From: Reichenbachiella carrageenanivorans
GTDB taxonomy: Bacteria > Bacteroidota > Bacteroidia > Cytophagales > Cyclobacteriaceae
Reading direction: 5' to 3'
DNA: 64,000 nt
Assembly: GCF_025639805.1 (NCBI RefSeq)
Contig: NZ_CP106735.1
Location: 2,575,501 to 2,639,500, forward strand
Every line of letters begins with the position of its first letter. The stretch's first letter is position 1. This document shows positions 28,597-35,942 of this stretch, in pieces. The translations under genes and the position numbers were made by a program. The notes below the pieces were generated by a model, which was given only the letters and a program-made list of their open reading frames with translations, searched no databases and was not told the DNA's origin.

Positions 28597-29084
28597 TGAA
28601 TCAAGAAAAAGAAGATGAGTTTTTTAGGTCAATATCCAAAAATGACATAGAACAAATTCAGGCGTTACTTAAAGAGGGGTTCAATGTCAACCATATAGAT
28701 AGGTTTGGAGAAACTCCATTGTTGTTTGCATCAAAGAAGGAAAATTATAATCTCGTAAAATTATTTATATCCAAAGGTGCAGACCTCAATGTCAAGACCA
28801 AACCAGGCTATACCGCCTGTCACTTGGCTGCTATGAGCAACAACCTAGAGGCCTTAAAGCTCCTGATAGAAAACGGCGCAGACAAGGATATCCGTGATCC
28901 GTATGGGAATACGTTATTAGGTACGGCCGTTGCAAGTTACAGAGATGATGATTCGATTGTAAAATACTTATTGAGCCTAGGAATGGATCCAACCATTGAA
29001 AATAATTATGGCAACAGTGTGCTAGTTGATTTTGACATGCCAAAGAACGAATCCATTCGCTATTTGTTTGAAAAGTGGCTGTAG
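28596..29084 (+). CDS. Ankyrin-repeat protein, putative immunity to the GH-E toxin (copy 1)
   Basis: This 162-aa protein has about four ankyrin repeats: FGETPLLFASKKENYNLVKLF, TKPGYTACHLAAMSNNLEALK, DPYGNTLLGTAVASYRDDDS and a degenerate last one ending YLFEKWL. Its ATG overlaps the toxin stop by one base (TAATG), so it is translationally coupled. Ankyrin proteins are a known immunity class for nuclease toxins, and this position is the standard place for the cognate immunity gene. The middle section is nearly identical in DNA to the two later ankyrin genes, while the first ~55 residues are unrelated. Immunity function is inferred from context. Confidence 0.82.
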   Translation: MNQEKEDEFFRSISKNDIEQIQALLKEGFNVNHIDRFGETPLLFASKKENYNLVKLFISKGADLNVKTKPGYTACHLAAMSNNLEALKLLIENGADKDIRDPYGNTLLGTAVASYRDDDSIVKYLLSLGMDPTIENNYGNSVLVDFDMPKNESIRYLFEKWL

Positions 29085-29095
29085 ATAGCCTCTGA

Positions 29096-29812
29096 GCAAG
29101 CAGCTCCCCCTACTGCAAATTCCGCTTCACCCTCAAGCAGCGCAGATTCAAACTCGAAGGACAGGTCAACCCCTGGGTACTGTTGGCGGATGGAAAAATA
29201 GAAGATCGAGACATCGATGGCAATGTCGGTGACCTAGTCAAAAAAGCAGACGGTTCAATAGAAGGAGTGATAGTCGGCACACGAGGTAGCAAAGGTGGTC
29301 CAAAGGGAGCGAAGAGTGCGTATGTAGATGACCTACAATTGGATGAAGCGAAGGCCATAGATGAATTTGAAGCACTCACGGATAAAGGCATGACTGATAT
29401 CTCCCGTGGTGACAAAATTCGGGGTGGCGCAAAAAGTGAAAGAGTATCTTTGAGGAAAGAGATTCGAGACGAAATATTTGCTCGGGCAAAAACGAATAGA
29501 AAGGATGCTAACGAGTATCCGATTTACTTTGACGAAAAAGCTCAGATTGACATTCCCAACTACGGTACACATTACCCTGACAAAACACCTCTTGGACACG
29601 ACCACCCCAAAGCAGGGCAACCGGTACCTGAAAACTTGGTAGGTAAACCACGGGCAGATATTGGGCATGCACCAGGTGAGGCCTGGAAAGATAGGTTGCA
29701 AAATCATAAAAAAGAAGGCCTTACAAGAGAAGAGATAATTGAAGAAGAAAACAATCCCCTATTATATATTCTCGAAGAAAGAAGTTCAAATAGAAGTAGA
29801 AAATTAGATTAG
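29096..29812 (+). pseudogene. Orphan GH-E toxin tip, cassette 1 (no good start codon)
   Basis: The frame is open from just after a TGA (29093-29095) to the TAG at 29810-29812, 238 codons. It encodes the toxin linker from KFRFTLKQRRFKLEGQVNPW onward and a complete GH-E tip. No ATG or plausible GTG start precedes the toxin domain: the earliest candidate is a TTG at 29183, and the first ATG lies within the linker (MTDISRGDK). The rest of the 1361-aa protein is absent. The linker DNA is almost identical to that of the full-length gene, while ~35 residues before the His-containing block (NRKDANEYPIYFDEKAQ) and ~25 near the end (KEGLTREEIIEEENNP) differ. This is the layout of a silent tip that can be recombined into the full-length gene. 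Confidence 0.8.
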
Positions 29813-29816
29813 ACTT

Positions 29817-30329
29817 ATGAAATGGAATACTGAAGACCTCTTTGACGCTTCTTTAAGAGGAGAGGTTCAAAACGTAAAACAAATTTTGAATACGGGAGTA
29901 AATCCAGATGCCATGGGAAGTACTGGTCTATACCCTATCCATGCTACGATTACTTTATACAAAAAGTCAAACGAGAAAAAAAAACTACTACTTGAAATAT
30001 TAAAAATTTTGATTAGCCACGGTGCAGACCTCAATGTCAAGACCAAACCAGGCTATACCGCCTGTCACTTGGCTGCTATGAGCAACAACCTAGAGGCCTT
30101 AAAGCTCCTGATAGAAAACGGCGCTGATAAGGACATTCGTGACCCGTATGGGAATACGCTGCTAACTACGGCAGTTGCAAGTTTTGATGGTGACGATTCA
30201 ATTGTGAAATATCTACTGGATCTGGGAATGGATCCATTGGTAGAAAACAACAGAGGGAACAATTTGCTCAACGGTCTAGATATGCCGCGTAAAGATCCAA
30301 TTCGCCATTTGTTTGAAAAGTGGCTGTAG
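29817..30329 (+). CDS. Ankyrin-repeat putative immunity protein (copy 2)
   Basis: This 170-aa protein starts four bases after the orphan tip stop codon. Residues 1-65 (MKWNTEDLFDASLRGEVQNV, then LNTGVNPDAMGSTGLYPIHA) differ from copy 1 at nearly every position. Residues ~68-120 (HGADLNVKTKPGYTACHLAA, GADKDIRDPYGNTLL) are nearly identical. The C-terminus (RKDPIRHLFEKWL) matches copy 3 more closely than copy 1. It is intact and has a normal ATG, so it can be made even though the toxin tip before it seems silent. The expected role is protection against the tip encoded just upstream. Confidence 0.8.
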   Translation: MKWNTEDLFDASLRGEVQNVKQILNTGVNPDAMGSTGLYPIHATITLYKKSNEKKKLLLEILKILISHGADLNVKTKPGYTACHLAAMSNNLEALKLLIENGADKDIRDPYGNTLLTTAVASFDGDDSIVKYLLDLGMDPLVENNRGNNLLNGLDMPRKDPIRHLFEKWL

Positions 30330-30340
30330 ATAGCCTCTGA

Positions 30341-31057
30341 GCAAGCAGCTCCCCCTACTGCAAATTCCGCTTCACCCTCAAGCAGCGCAGATTCAAACTC
30401 GAAGGACAGGTCAATCCCTGGGTACTGTTGGCGGATGGAAAAATAGAAGATCGAGACATCGATGGCAATGTCGGTGACCTAGTCAAAAAAGCAGACGGTT
30501 CAATAGAAGGAGTGATAGTCGGCACACGAGGTAGCAAAGGTGGTCCGAAAGGAACAAAGAGTGCGTATGTAGATGACCTACAATTGGATGAAGCGAAGGC
30601 CATAGATGAATTTGAAGCACTCACGGATAAAAACATGACTGATATCTCCCGTGGTGACAAAATTCGGGGTGGCGCAAAAAGTGAAAGAGTATCTTTGAGG
30701 AAAGAGATTCGAGACGAAATATTTGCTCGGGCAAAAACGAATAGAAAGGATGCTAACGAGTATCCGATTTACTTTGACGAAAAAGCTCAGATTGATATTC
30801 CCAACTACGGTACACATTACCCTGACAAAACACCTCTGGGACACGACCACCCCAAAGCAGGGCAACCAGTACCTGAAAACTTGGTAGGTAAACCACGGGC
30901 AGATATTGGGCATGCACCGGGACAGTCATGGAAAGAAAGACATGAGATGCATATTGAAAAAGGATTGACAAGGAAAAAGGTTATAGAGTTAGAGAATGAT
31001 CCGAAATGGTATGTACTAGAGGAAAGGAGTTCGAATAGGAGTAGAAAATTAGATTAA
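30341..31057 (+). pseudogene. Orphan GH-E toxin tip, cassette 2 (no good start codon)
   Basis: The layout is the same as cassette 1: an open frame after a TGA (30338-30340), 238 codons, stop TAA at 31055-31057, with only a TTG (30428) or internal ATGs as possible starts. The tip is a mosaic. The segment RKDANEYPIYFDEKAQIDI is identical to cassette 1. The last ~45 residues (GQSWKERHEMHIEKGLTRKK, then ENDPKWYVLEERSSNRSRK) are distinct from cassette 1 and in part closer to the full-length toxin. The GH and NRS motifs are present, so the encoded nuclease would be intact if joined to a delivery part. Confidence 0.8.
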
Positions 31058-31061
31058 CAAA

Positions 31062-31550
31062 ATGAAAAATTTAACTGATCAACTTTACACCTCAGTTGTT
31101 AGAAACGAGCTTAAAAAAGCTAAAAACTTAATCGCTCAAGGTGGTGAAATTAACGTTTTCTTGGATAGAACTGGTCAATATATGATTCATAGTCCGACAC
31201 AAGATGGTAATACTGAAATGCTCCAATTACTAATCTCCCACGGTGCAGACCTCAATGTCAAGACCAAACCAGGCTTTACCGCCTGTCACTTGGCTGCTAT
31301 GAGCAACAACCTAGAGGCCTTAAAGCTCCTGATAGAAAACGGCGCTGATAAGGACATTCGTGATCCGTATGGGAATACGCTGCTAACTACGGCAGTTGCA
31401 AGTTTTGATGGTGACGATTCAATTGTGAAATATCTACTGGACCTGGGAATGGATCCATTGGCAGAAAACAACAGAGGGAACAATTTGCTCAACGGTCTAG
31501 ATATGCCGCGTAAAGATCCAATTCGCCATTTGTTTGAAAAGTGGCTGTAG
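31062..31550 (+). CDS. Ankyrin-repeat putative immunity protein (copy 3)
   Basis: This 162-aa protein starts four bases after the second orphan tip. The first ~58 residues (MKNLTDQLYTSVVRNELKKA, then FLDRTGQYMIHSPTQDGNTE) are unique. From SHGADLNVKTKPGFTACHLA onward it is almost identical to copy 2, including the end GLDMPRKDPIRHLFEKWL. The toxin tips in the same cassettes also vary, so the variable N-terminal repeats are the likely specificity-determining face. The start ATG is well placed and the reading frame is complete. Confidence 0.8.
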   Translation: MKNLTDQLYTSVVRNELKKAKNLIAQGGEINVFLDRTGQYMIHSPTQDGNTEMLQLLISHGADLNVKTKPGFTACHLAAMSNNLEALKLLIENGADKDIRDPYGNTLLTTAVASFDGDDSIVKYLLDLGMDPLAENNRGNNLLNGLDMPRKDPIRHLFEKWL

Positions 31551-31554
31551 ATAG

Positions 31555-31794
31555 CCTCTGAGCAAGCAGCTCCCCTACCGCAAATTCCGCTTCACCCTCA
31601 AGCAGCGCAGATTCAAACTCGAAGGACAGGTCAACCCCTGGGCACTGCTAGCGGGTGGGGAGGTTACACATGTAGACGATGCAGACACTATTGGTAAAAA
31701 AGTTGGAGATACTATTCCTATTGGTAGAGATAGCGGAACAATTTTATTTGTCGCGCTTTTGCAAAGCGCGACAAATCTAAGTGAGCATTTGTGA
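31555..31794 (+). pseudogene. Truncated third toxin-tip remnant
   Basis: After the third ankyrin gene the linker FRFTLKQRRFKLEGQVNPW appears again, but followed by a different sequence (AGGEVTHVDDADTIGKKVGD, then TIPIGRDSGTILFVALL) that stops at 31792-31794 after only ~45 residues. One C is missing in the spacer (CTCCCCTACC against CTCCCCCTACT), so the upstream stop context also differs. There is no start codon and no nuclease motif. It is a broken module with another tip linker, and the array probably once extended further. Confidence 0.7.
31746..31776. repeat. Perfect 14-bp inverted repeat at the broken end of the array
   Basis: ATTTGTCGCGCTTT and AAAGCGCGACAAAT flank a 3-base loop (TGC) exactly where the third toxin remnant loses similarity to a toxin module. 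It has no U-run. It could be a terminator-like hairpin, a REP-type element, or an end of a transposable element that truncated the array. Confidence 0.65.
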
Positions 31795-32095
31795 TGCGAT
31801 CAAATCTGACAACCCTGCATAACTCTTTGGTACTACTATCTATAGTGCTCTGGCTCATACACATCCCCTTCTTCTACGGGGTTCAGACGCAGGCTTTATA
31901 TTTTTTGGACATAAACACAAGATCGAAGCTGCGTAAGCGTATTACAAATACTTTAGGAGATCAGCACGCTTTGCTAAAGCACGCCAGTGAGAGGTATTAT
32001 GCGAAAATGGTCATTATACAAAATAGCCAAGAAGGTATAATCGCTTAATCCTTCTTGGCTATTACTCCAATCAAGTTAGTATTGATGCTTTGAAG
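31795..32095. other. Gene-poor gap between cassette array and alginate operon
   Basis: About 300 bases hold a strong hairpin near 32022-32063 and otherwise no convincing gene. An open frame of 85 codons (31791-32048) has a membrane-like N-terminus but runs through the hairpin and has no recognised features, so I do not call it. Confidence 0.5.
32022..32063. terminator. Hairpin terminator between convergent units
   Basis: AATAGCCAAGAAGG (32022-32035) pairs perfectly with CCTTCTTGGCTATT (32050-32063) around a 14-nt loop. It lies 33 bp past the stop codon of the minus-strand alginate lyase gene and can serve both strands. The absence of a long T-run makes the class uncertain. Confidence 0.6.
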
Positions 32096-33154
32096 CTACT
32101 CCGTAGGTGCTGTGCCAGGCCCTACAGTCGCTGATTTAAACCATACTTCGGTATAGCATCCATTGGCATATTGTTTGGCTATGTCACCGCCGTATGTTTC
32201 TGACCCAGTACTCCACACCATATTGTCTTTGGGGTCTTTTCCGTTGGTCTGGTTGTATGCACCTTGCTTAAAGTACTGAATCTCTCCAGCGTAAGCATTT
32301 TTACGCTCTGTACCATCTCGACCTATCGATGCATACAAAGTCAAGATTTGTTGGGGGATTTTATCATAAGTAGAGAAGTCAGATTTTAGCAAATTCTTTG
32401 TGAACTTTACCGTTTCGTGGCCCTCACTGGTAAACGTGAGGTACATGATGCCTTGATATACGTTTACTTCATAGCTAAATTCTTCTCCTATTGCAATACC
32501 TTCTTTAGGCTCTGCAGGGTAGGTAGAGGGGCTTGACCCAACTACGGACATGTCATCACCCCAAACCGCTGTGGAATAATCCCATCTTTTTGAATTGTCC
32601 CCTTCAGTGTTGATTTCATAATTCCAAAAAACAGAGCCTTTCGTGTGACCAGGAAATTTTTTGTAGAAGATTTTTAAAGGCTCATTTTCATGCCCTTCAT
32701 CACTATGGATTTGCCCAACGACGACCGAGTACGAAGCAGCCACTCTTGCATCACCAGACGTAGATACATGAGCCACTTTTAGCGTGCCTGTCAACTTGCC
32801 ACCAGTCTCAGGTACCCAATGTTTTATTTGGCCTAATTCTGTTCTGGTGTTGCTTGAAGTTCGTGAGGTTACGCCCGAGTTGGGTGTTTTATATACGACC
32901 CAATCCGTTGTTCCATCATTGGCAACGTAAAAGAATTCTTTATCCTCATAATTGACCAATTGATTGGTGCTGGTACCATCACCCAGAAGGATTTTCCATT
33001 TGTCCATAAACGGAATAACATCACTTGGGTAAGTGATTTTATCAGTGTCTTTAGTCGTAGATTCTTTAGAAGTAGTAGCACAACTATTGAGTGATACTAT
33101 AAAACCAATTATTAAAACTGATTGAAATATTAATTTAGCTGTTTTTGTATCCAT
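32096..33154 (-). CDS. PL7 alginate lyase lipoprotein (1)
   Basis: This 352-aa protein has a lipoprotein signal (VSLNSC, Cys at residue ~25) and a polysaccharide lyase family 7 (alginate lyase 2) domain. Conserved catalytic motifs are present: SSNTRTELGQ (the R.E.R-type motif, here R-T-E-L), VVGQIHS (QIH) and KQGAYNQTNG (the YFK.G.YNQ motif). QIH rather than QVH is commonly linked to preference for guluronate-containing alginate. It should act at the outer surface, cutting alginate by beta-elimination into unsaturated oligosaccharides. It is 53 bp downstream of its paralogue and is the last gene of the minus-strand operon. The third position of the first motif (L-G-Q) differs from the usual R.ELR ending. 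Confidence 0.88.
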   Translation of the reverse strand: MDTKTAKLIFQSVLIIGFIVSLNSCATTSKESTTKDTDKITYPSDVIPFMDKWKILLGDGTSTNQLVNYEDKEFFYVANDGTTDWVVYKTPNSGVTSRTSSNTRTELGQIKHWVPETGGKLTGTLKVAHVSTSGDARVAASYSVVVGQIHSDEGHENEPLKIFYKKFPGHTKGSVFWNYEINTEGDNSKRWDYSTAVWGDDMSVVGSSPSTYPAEPKEGIAIGEEFSYEVNVYQGIMYLTFTSEGHETVKFTKNLLKSDFSTYDKIPQQILTLYASIGRDGTERKNAYAGEIQYFKQGAYNQTNGKDPKDNMVWSTGSETYGGDIAKQYANGCYTEVWFKSATVGPGTAPTE

Positions 33155-33207
33155 TGTATTTTTATTTAGCCCTTGTTGATTGGAATAATTATTTTCTATT
33201 GGTTCGA

Positions 33208-34296
33208 CTAATCATTTTTAGTGAAATAGCCTTGATTAGATACAGCACCATCACTTACCGATATACTTGCCGTTTTAAACCAAACTTCCGCATAGTTTCC
33301 GTCTTCATATTGTTTTTTGATGTCGCCATCATGCGTTTCTGCACCAGAGCACCAGTTCTTATTTACATCTGGGGACTTCCCATTGGTTTGGTTGTATGCG
33401 CCCAACTTAAAAAAGAGACCCTCGCCAGTATATGCTTGCTCACGCTCTACACCGTCTTGCCCAATGGGCAAGAATAGATCCTGTGTTTGCTTTGGCATAT
33501 CTGCGGTTGTTGCATATTCGGATACGATCAAGTTTTTTGTGAATGTTTTGGTTTCATGTCCTTCACTTGTAAATTTTAAGTTCATTATACCATCCTTTAC
33601 CACGATCTCATAGCTAAATTCCTCACCCAAAGCAATGCCCTCAGTCGGTTCTTCGGGGTAGGTGTCTGCTTCGCTACCTACTACAGAAAAGTCATGACCC
33701 CAAACCGCCGTGGAATAATCCCACCTTCCAGTGTTGTCATCGCCTGCGGTATTGATTTCATAATGCCAAAACACTGAACCTTTCGTATGGCCAGGAAATT
33801 TCTTATAGAAGATTTTAAGCGGTTCGTTCTCATGTCCGTCGGCACTATGGATCTGGCCAACGACTACAGCATGTGTCGAGGCTACCCGAGCATCACCTGT
33901 AGCCGATACATTCATTACTTTGAGCGTAGCCGTCAATTTATCGTCAGCAGTTGCTGGATACCATTTTTTCAATTGGGCCAATTCGCTTCTTGTATTGTTG
34001 GAGGTGCCATGTGTATCCCCTGCATTGGGTGATTTATAAACGACCCAATCTTCTTCGCCATCCTTTACCGTATAAAAGAAATCTTCATGTTCATAATTAT
34101 TGGCTATCCCAGCATTTGAACCATCCCCTAAAATCAAATTCCAATGATTGAAAAACGGGATCACGTTACTTGCGTAAACGGTTTGTGGAACTTGCTCTTT
34201 ACTTGCTTCTTTCGCTTTATTCGAACAGCTATTTAGTGAGAGCAACACACCTAAGCTCAATAGGAGTGGTAATGATTTGATGTTTTTCATATTCAT
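33208..34296 (-). CDS. PL7 alginate lyase lipoprotein (2)
   Basis: This 362-aa paralogue of the next gene shares the same order of motifs: LLSLNSC lipobox, SNNTRSELAQ, VVGQIHSADGHENEPLKIFY and FKLGAYNQTNG. The two proteins are alike through the whole catalytic domain and differ in N-terminal and C-terminal segments. They come from a tandem duplication, probably to give two chain-cutting preferences or a surface and a periplasmic form. Both are predicted lipoproteins. It follows the dehydrogenase gene by 97 bp, the longest gap in the operon, so a separate promoter is possible. Confidence 0.88.
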   Translation of the reverse strand: MNMKNIKSLPLLLSLGVLLSLNSCSNKAKEASKEQVPQTVYASNVIPFFNHWNLILGDGSNAGIANNYEHEDFFYTVKDGEEDWVVYKSPNAGDTHGTSNNTRSELAQLKKWYPATADDKLTATLKVMNVSATGDARVASTHAVVVGQIHSADGHENEPLKIFYKKFPGHTKGSVFWHYEINTAGDDNTGRWDYSTAVWGHDFSVVGSEADTYPEEPTEGIALGEEFSYEIVVKDGIMNLKFTSEGHETKTFTKNLIVSEYATTADMPKQTQDLFLPIGQDGVEREQAYTGEGLFFKLGAYNQTNGKSPDVNKNWCSGAETHDGDIKKQYEDGNYAEVWFKTASISVSDGAVSNQGYFTKND

Positions 34297-34393
34297 TTAA
34301 TCTATATGGAAGATGTTTGTTTAGTGAATTCAATGCTTGGATTTGCCTCGTTCTCTATTGTTTTTGAACCGTGGAAACCAATGAGGCGAGAAA

Positions 34394-35164
34394 CTACATG
34401 TTGTAGACGCCCCCATTGATATCGAGCGTGGCACCGGTAATAAAGCCGTCGTATTCAGACGCTAGGTATAGCACGGCGCGTGCTACATCATCTGCATGGC
34501 CTGCTCGCTGTATCGGTATCCCGGCCGTAGTAGCGGCCGCTGATTCTTTGGACGTATGCGTGTTGTGAAATGAGGTGCCAAGGATAAGTCCAGGAGCCAC
34601 CGCATTGACCCTTGTGCCCTGAGGACCCAATTCTGAAGAAAGCGCTCTTGTAAAAGTAAGGATAGCCCCTTTGCTAGTAGAATACACCAATGATCCAGGA
34701 TGCCCTCCTTTTCGACCCGCAAGTGATGCCAAATTGACTATGCTGCTATTTTCATTTTTGGCTAAATGTGGAGCTGCGGCTCTTGTTACAAACATCATGG
34801 AGGTGAGATTGATGTCCATCACCTTATGCCAAAACTCAGCTTCCATTTCGTTGAGCATTTTACGTGCGACCAGCGAGCCTGCATTGTTGATCAGGATGTC
34901 CATACCACCTAGGGCTTCTATTGTTTTATCAACCATGGCTGTGGCATCGGCTTCTTTTGTCAAGTCGCCACTTATGGCGATCGCATTTTGCCCTTTGCTC
35001 GCGGCATATTCTACCAGTTGGTTGGCGGTGTCACTGCTCGAAAAATAATGAATAGCTACATCGGCTCCACTATCGATAAAGTGCCTGGTTATAGATTCGC
35101 CGATTCCTTGAGCACCAGCGGTAATGAGGACTTTTTTTCCGGTAATCTTATTGTTGTTTTTCAT
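34394..35164 (-). CDS. SDR-family dehydrogenase (possible DEH reductase or hexonate dehydrogenase)
   Basis: This 256-aa classical short-chain dehydrogenase has the cofactor motif TAGAQGIG at residues ~15-22, NNAG at ~92-95, the catalytic Ser region before YSTSKG (Tyr and Lys at ~161 and ~165), and the end GATLDINGGVYNM. In alginate operons SDRs of this kind reduce 4-deoxy-5-hexulose uronate (DEH), the spontaneous product of alginate lyases, to 2-keto-3-deoxygluconate. In hexonate operons related enzymes act on 5-keto-gluconate. The neighbours here include both alginate lyases and a gluconokinase fusion, so both are open. It overlaps the regulator gene by 4 bases (ATGA). Confidence 0.78.
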   Translation of the reverse strand: MKNNNKITGKKVLITAGAQGIGESITRHFIDSGADVAIHYFSSSDTANQLVEYAASKGQNAIAISGDLTKEADATAMVDKTIEALGGMDILINNAGSLVARKMLNEMEAEFWHKVMDINLTSMMFVTRAAAPHLAKNENSSIVNLASLAGRKGGHPGSLVYSTSKGAILTFTRALSSELGPQGTRVNAVAPGLILGTSFHNTHTSKESAAATTAGIPIQRAGHADDVARAVLYLASEYDGFITGATLDINGGVYNM

Positions 35165-35871
35165 ATTATTCCTTTTTGGTCTTCTAAATATTTTGATAAT
35201 TTGATGAAGTGTACATTCATCATTTTGGTAGCAAGTGTTGGGTCACTAGATGCAATGGCTTTATACACATCTTCATGTTTTTTGATTTCGGTAATTACTT
35301 GATCCCCCTCACAAACGGTGTCTCTTTCGTAGGTGGAGAGAATAGGCGGAGTCAATAAAAGCATCAGTGAGACCATCGTGCTGTTTTTACTAGCTTTTGC
35401 AATGGCTAAATGAAACAGCAGGTCTTCCTCTAAGTAATCTTTCCCTTGTGTGATTTTGGCCTTGAAGGCCTCAAGTGCCTCACGCATCTTTTTTAGATCT
35501 GTCTCTGACCGTCGTTGAGCGGCCAACGAAACCATCTTCAACTCCAAGGATATTCGAGTTTCTACAAGCTCACTAAAAGAAGGCGCATCTAGGGAAACAA
35601 TTTCATCTATTATGCCATTGAACCCGGTGAGGCCAATGGCCAGAATGGTACCGCTTTGAGAAACTGATTTTATGACGCCATAAAACTCCAATTTTCTAAT
35701 GGCCTCTCTTATATGGTTTCTTTTTACCCCAAACTTTTCAGACATGATCCTTTCAGAAGGCAATTTGTCTCCACGTTCTAAATGCTTAGCGTTAATCAAA
35801 TCTCGAATATTACAGATGACTTCATTCTGCAGGATTCTTTTCGCATCTTTTTCGATCAAACTTATCTTCAC
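35161..35871 (-). CDS. GntR/FadR-family transcriptional regulator
   Basis: This 236-aa protein has an N-terminal winged helix (GDKLPSERIMSEKFGVKRNH, then IREAIRKLEFYGVIKSVSQSG, residues ~37-80) and a C-terminal FCD ligand-binding domain with ELVETRISLE and metal-ligand type residues such as D-L-x-F-H (EDLLFHLAIAKAS). FCD-type GntR proteins usually sense sugar acids or other organic acids. It sits inside the operon it probably controls, and overlaps the downstream SDR gene by 4 bases. Likely ligands are KDG, gluconate or phosphorylated derivatives (inference). Confidence 0.88.
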   Translation of the reverse strand: MKISLIEKDAKRILQNEVICNIRDLINAKHLERGDKLPSERIMSEKFGVKRNHIREAIRKLEFYGVIKSVSQSGTILAIGLTGFNGIIDEIVSLDAPSFSELVETRISLELKMVSLAAQRRSETDLKKMREALEAFKAKITQGKDYLEEDLLFHLAIAKASKNSTMVSLMLLLTPPILSTYERDTVCEGDQVITEIKKHEDVYKAIASSDPTLATKMMNVHFIKLSKYLEDQKGII

Positions 35872-35900
35872 TACAATTGATACTTTAAAGTGGGTATTAC

Positions 35901-35914
35901 AGTGTTATGACACT
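35901..35914. promoter_or_regulatory. Candidate regulator operator upstream of the GntR gene
   Basis: AGTGT-TATG-ACACT is a perfect 5-bp dyad, 30 bases upstream of the GntR start codon on the minus strand, in the 71-bp gap after the transporter gene. GntR-family regulators often bind short dyads near their own gene. There is no independent support. Confidence 0.3.
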
Positions 35915-35942
35915 TACTAATCATATGACTTGCTCTCTTCTG

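Larger units (their letters stand above)
29070..31640 (+). repeat. Tandem toxin-tip/immunity cassette array
   Basis: Three near-identical junction sequences (GAAAAGTGGCTGTAGATAGCC, then CTCTGAGCAAGCAGCTCCCC and the KFRFTLK coding linker) occur at the ends of the three ankyrin genes, around 29070, 30315 and 31536, about 1245 and 1221 bp apart. Each unit is linker, GH-E tip, then ankyrin gene. The linker block of ~335 bp (27904-28243 in the full-length gene, from 29120 in the first cassette) is nearly identical in all copies and supplies homology for exchange. Confidence 0.88.

Noticed and set aside
29183..29812. Stand-alone toxin gene starting at TTG 29183
   Set aside because: The TTG falls inside the conserved linker codon series (a Leu in the full-length toxin) with no ribosome-binding context; a silent cassette is more likely.
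31791..32048. 85-codon plus-strand frame with a hydrophobic start
   Set aside because: It starts within the stop region of the toxin remnant, has no family signature and runs through a 14-bp-stem hairpin; coding is unlikely.
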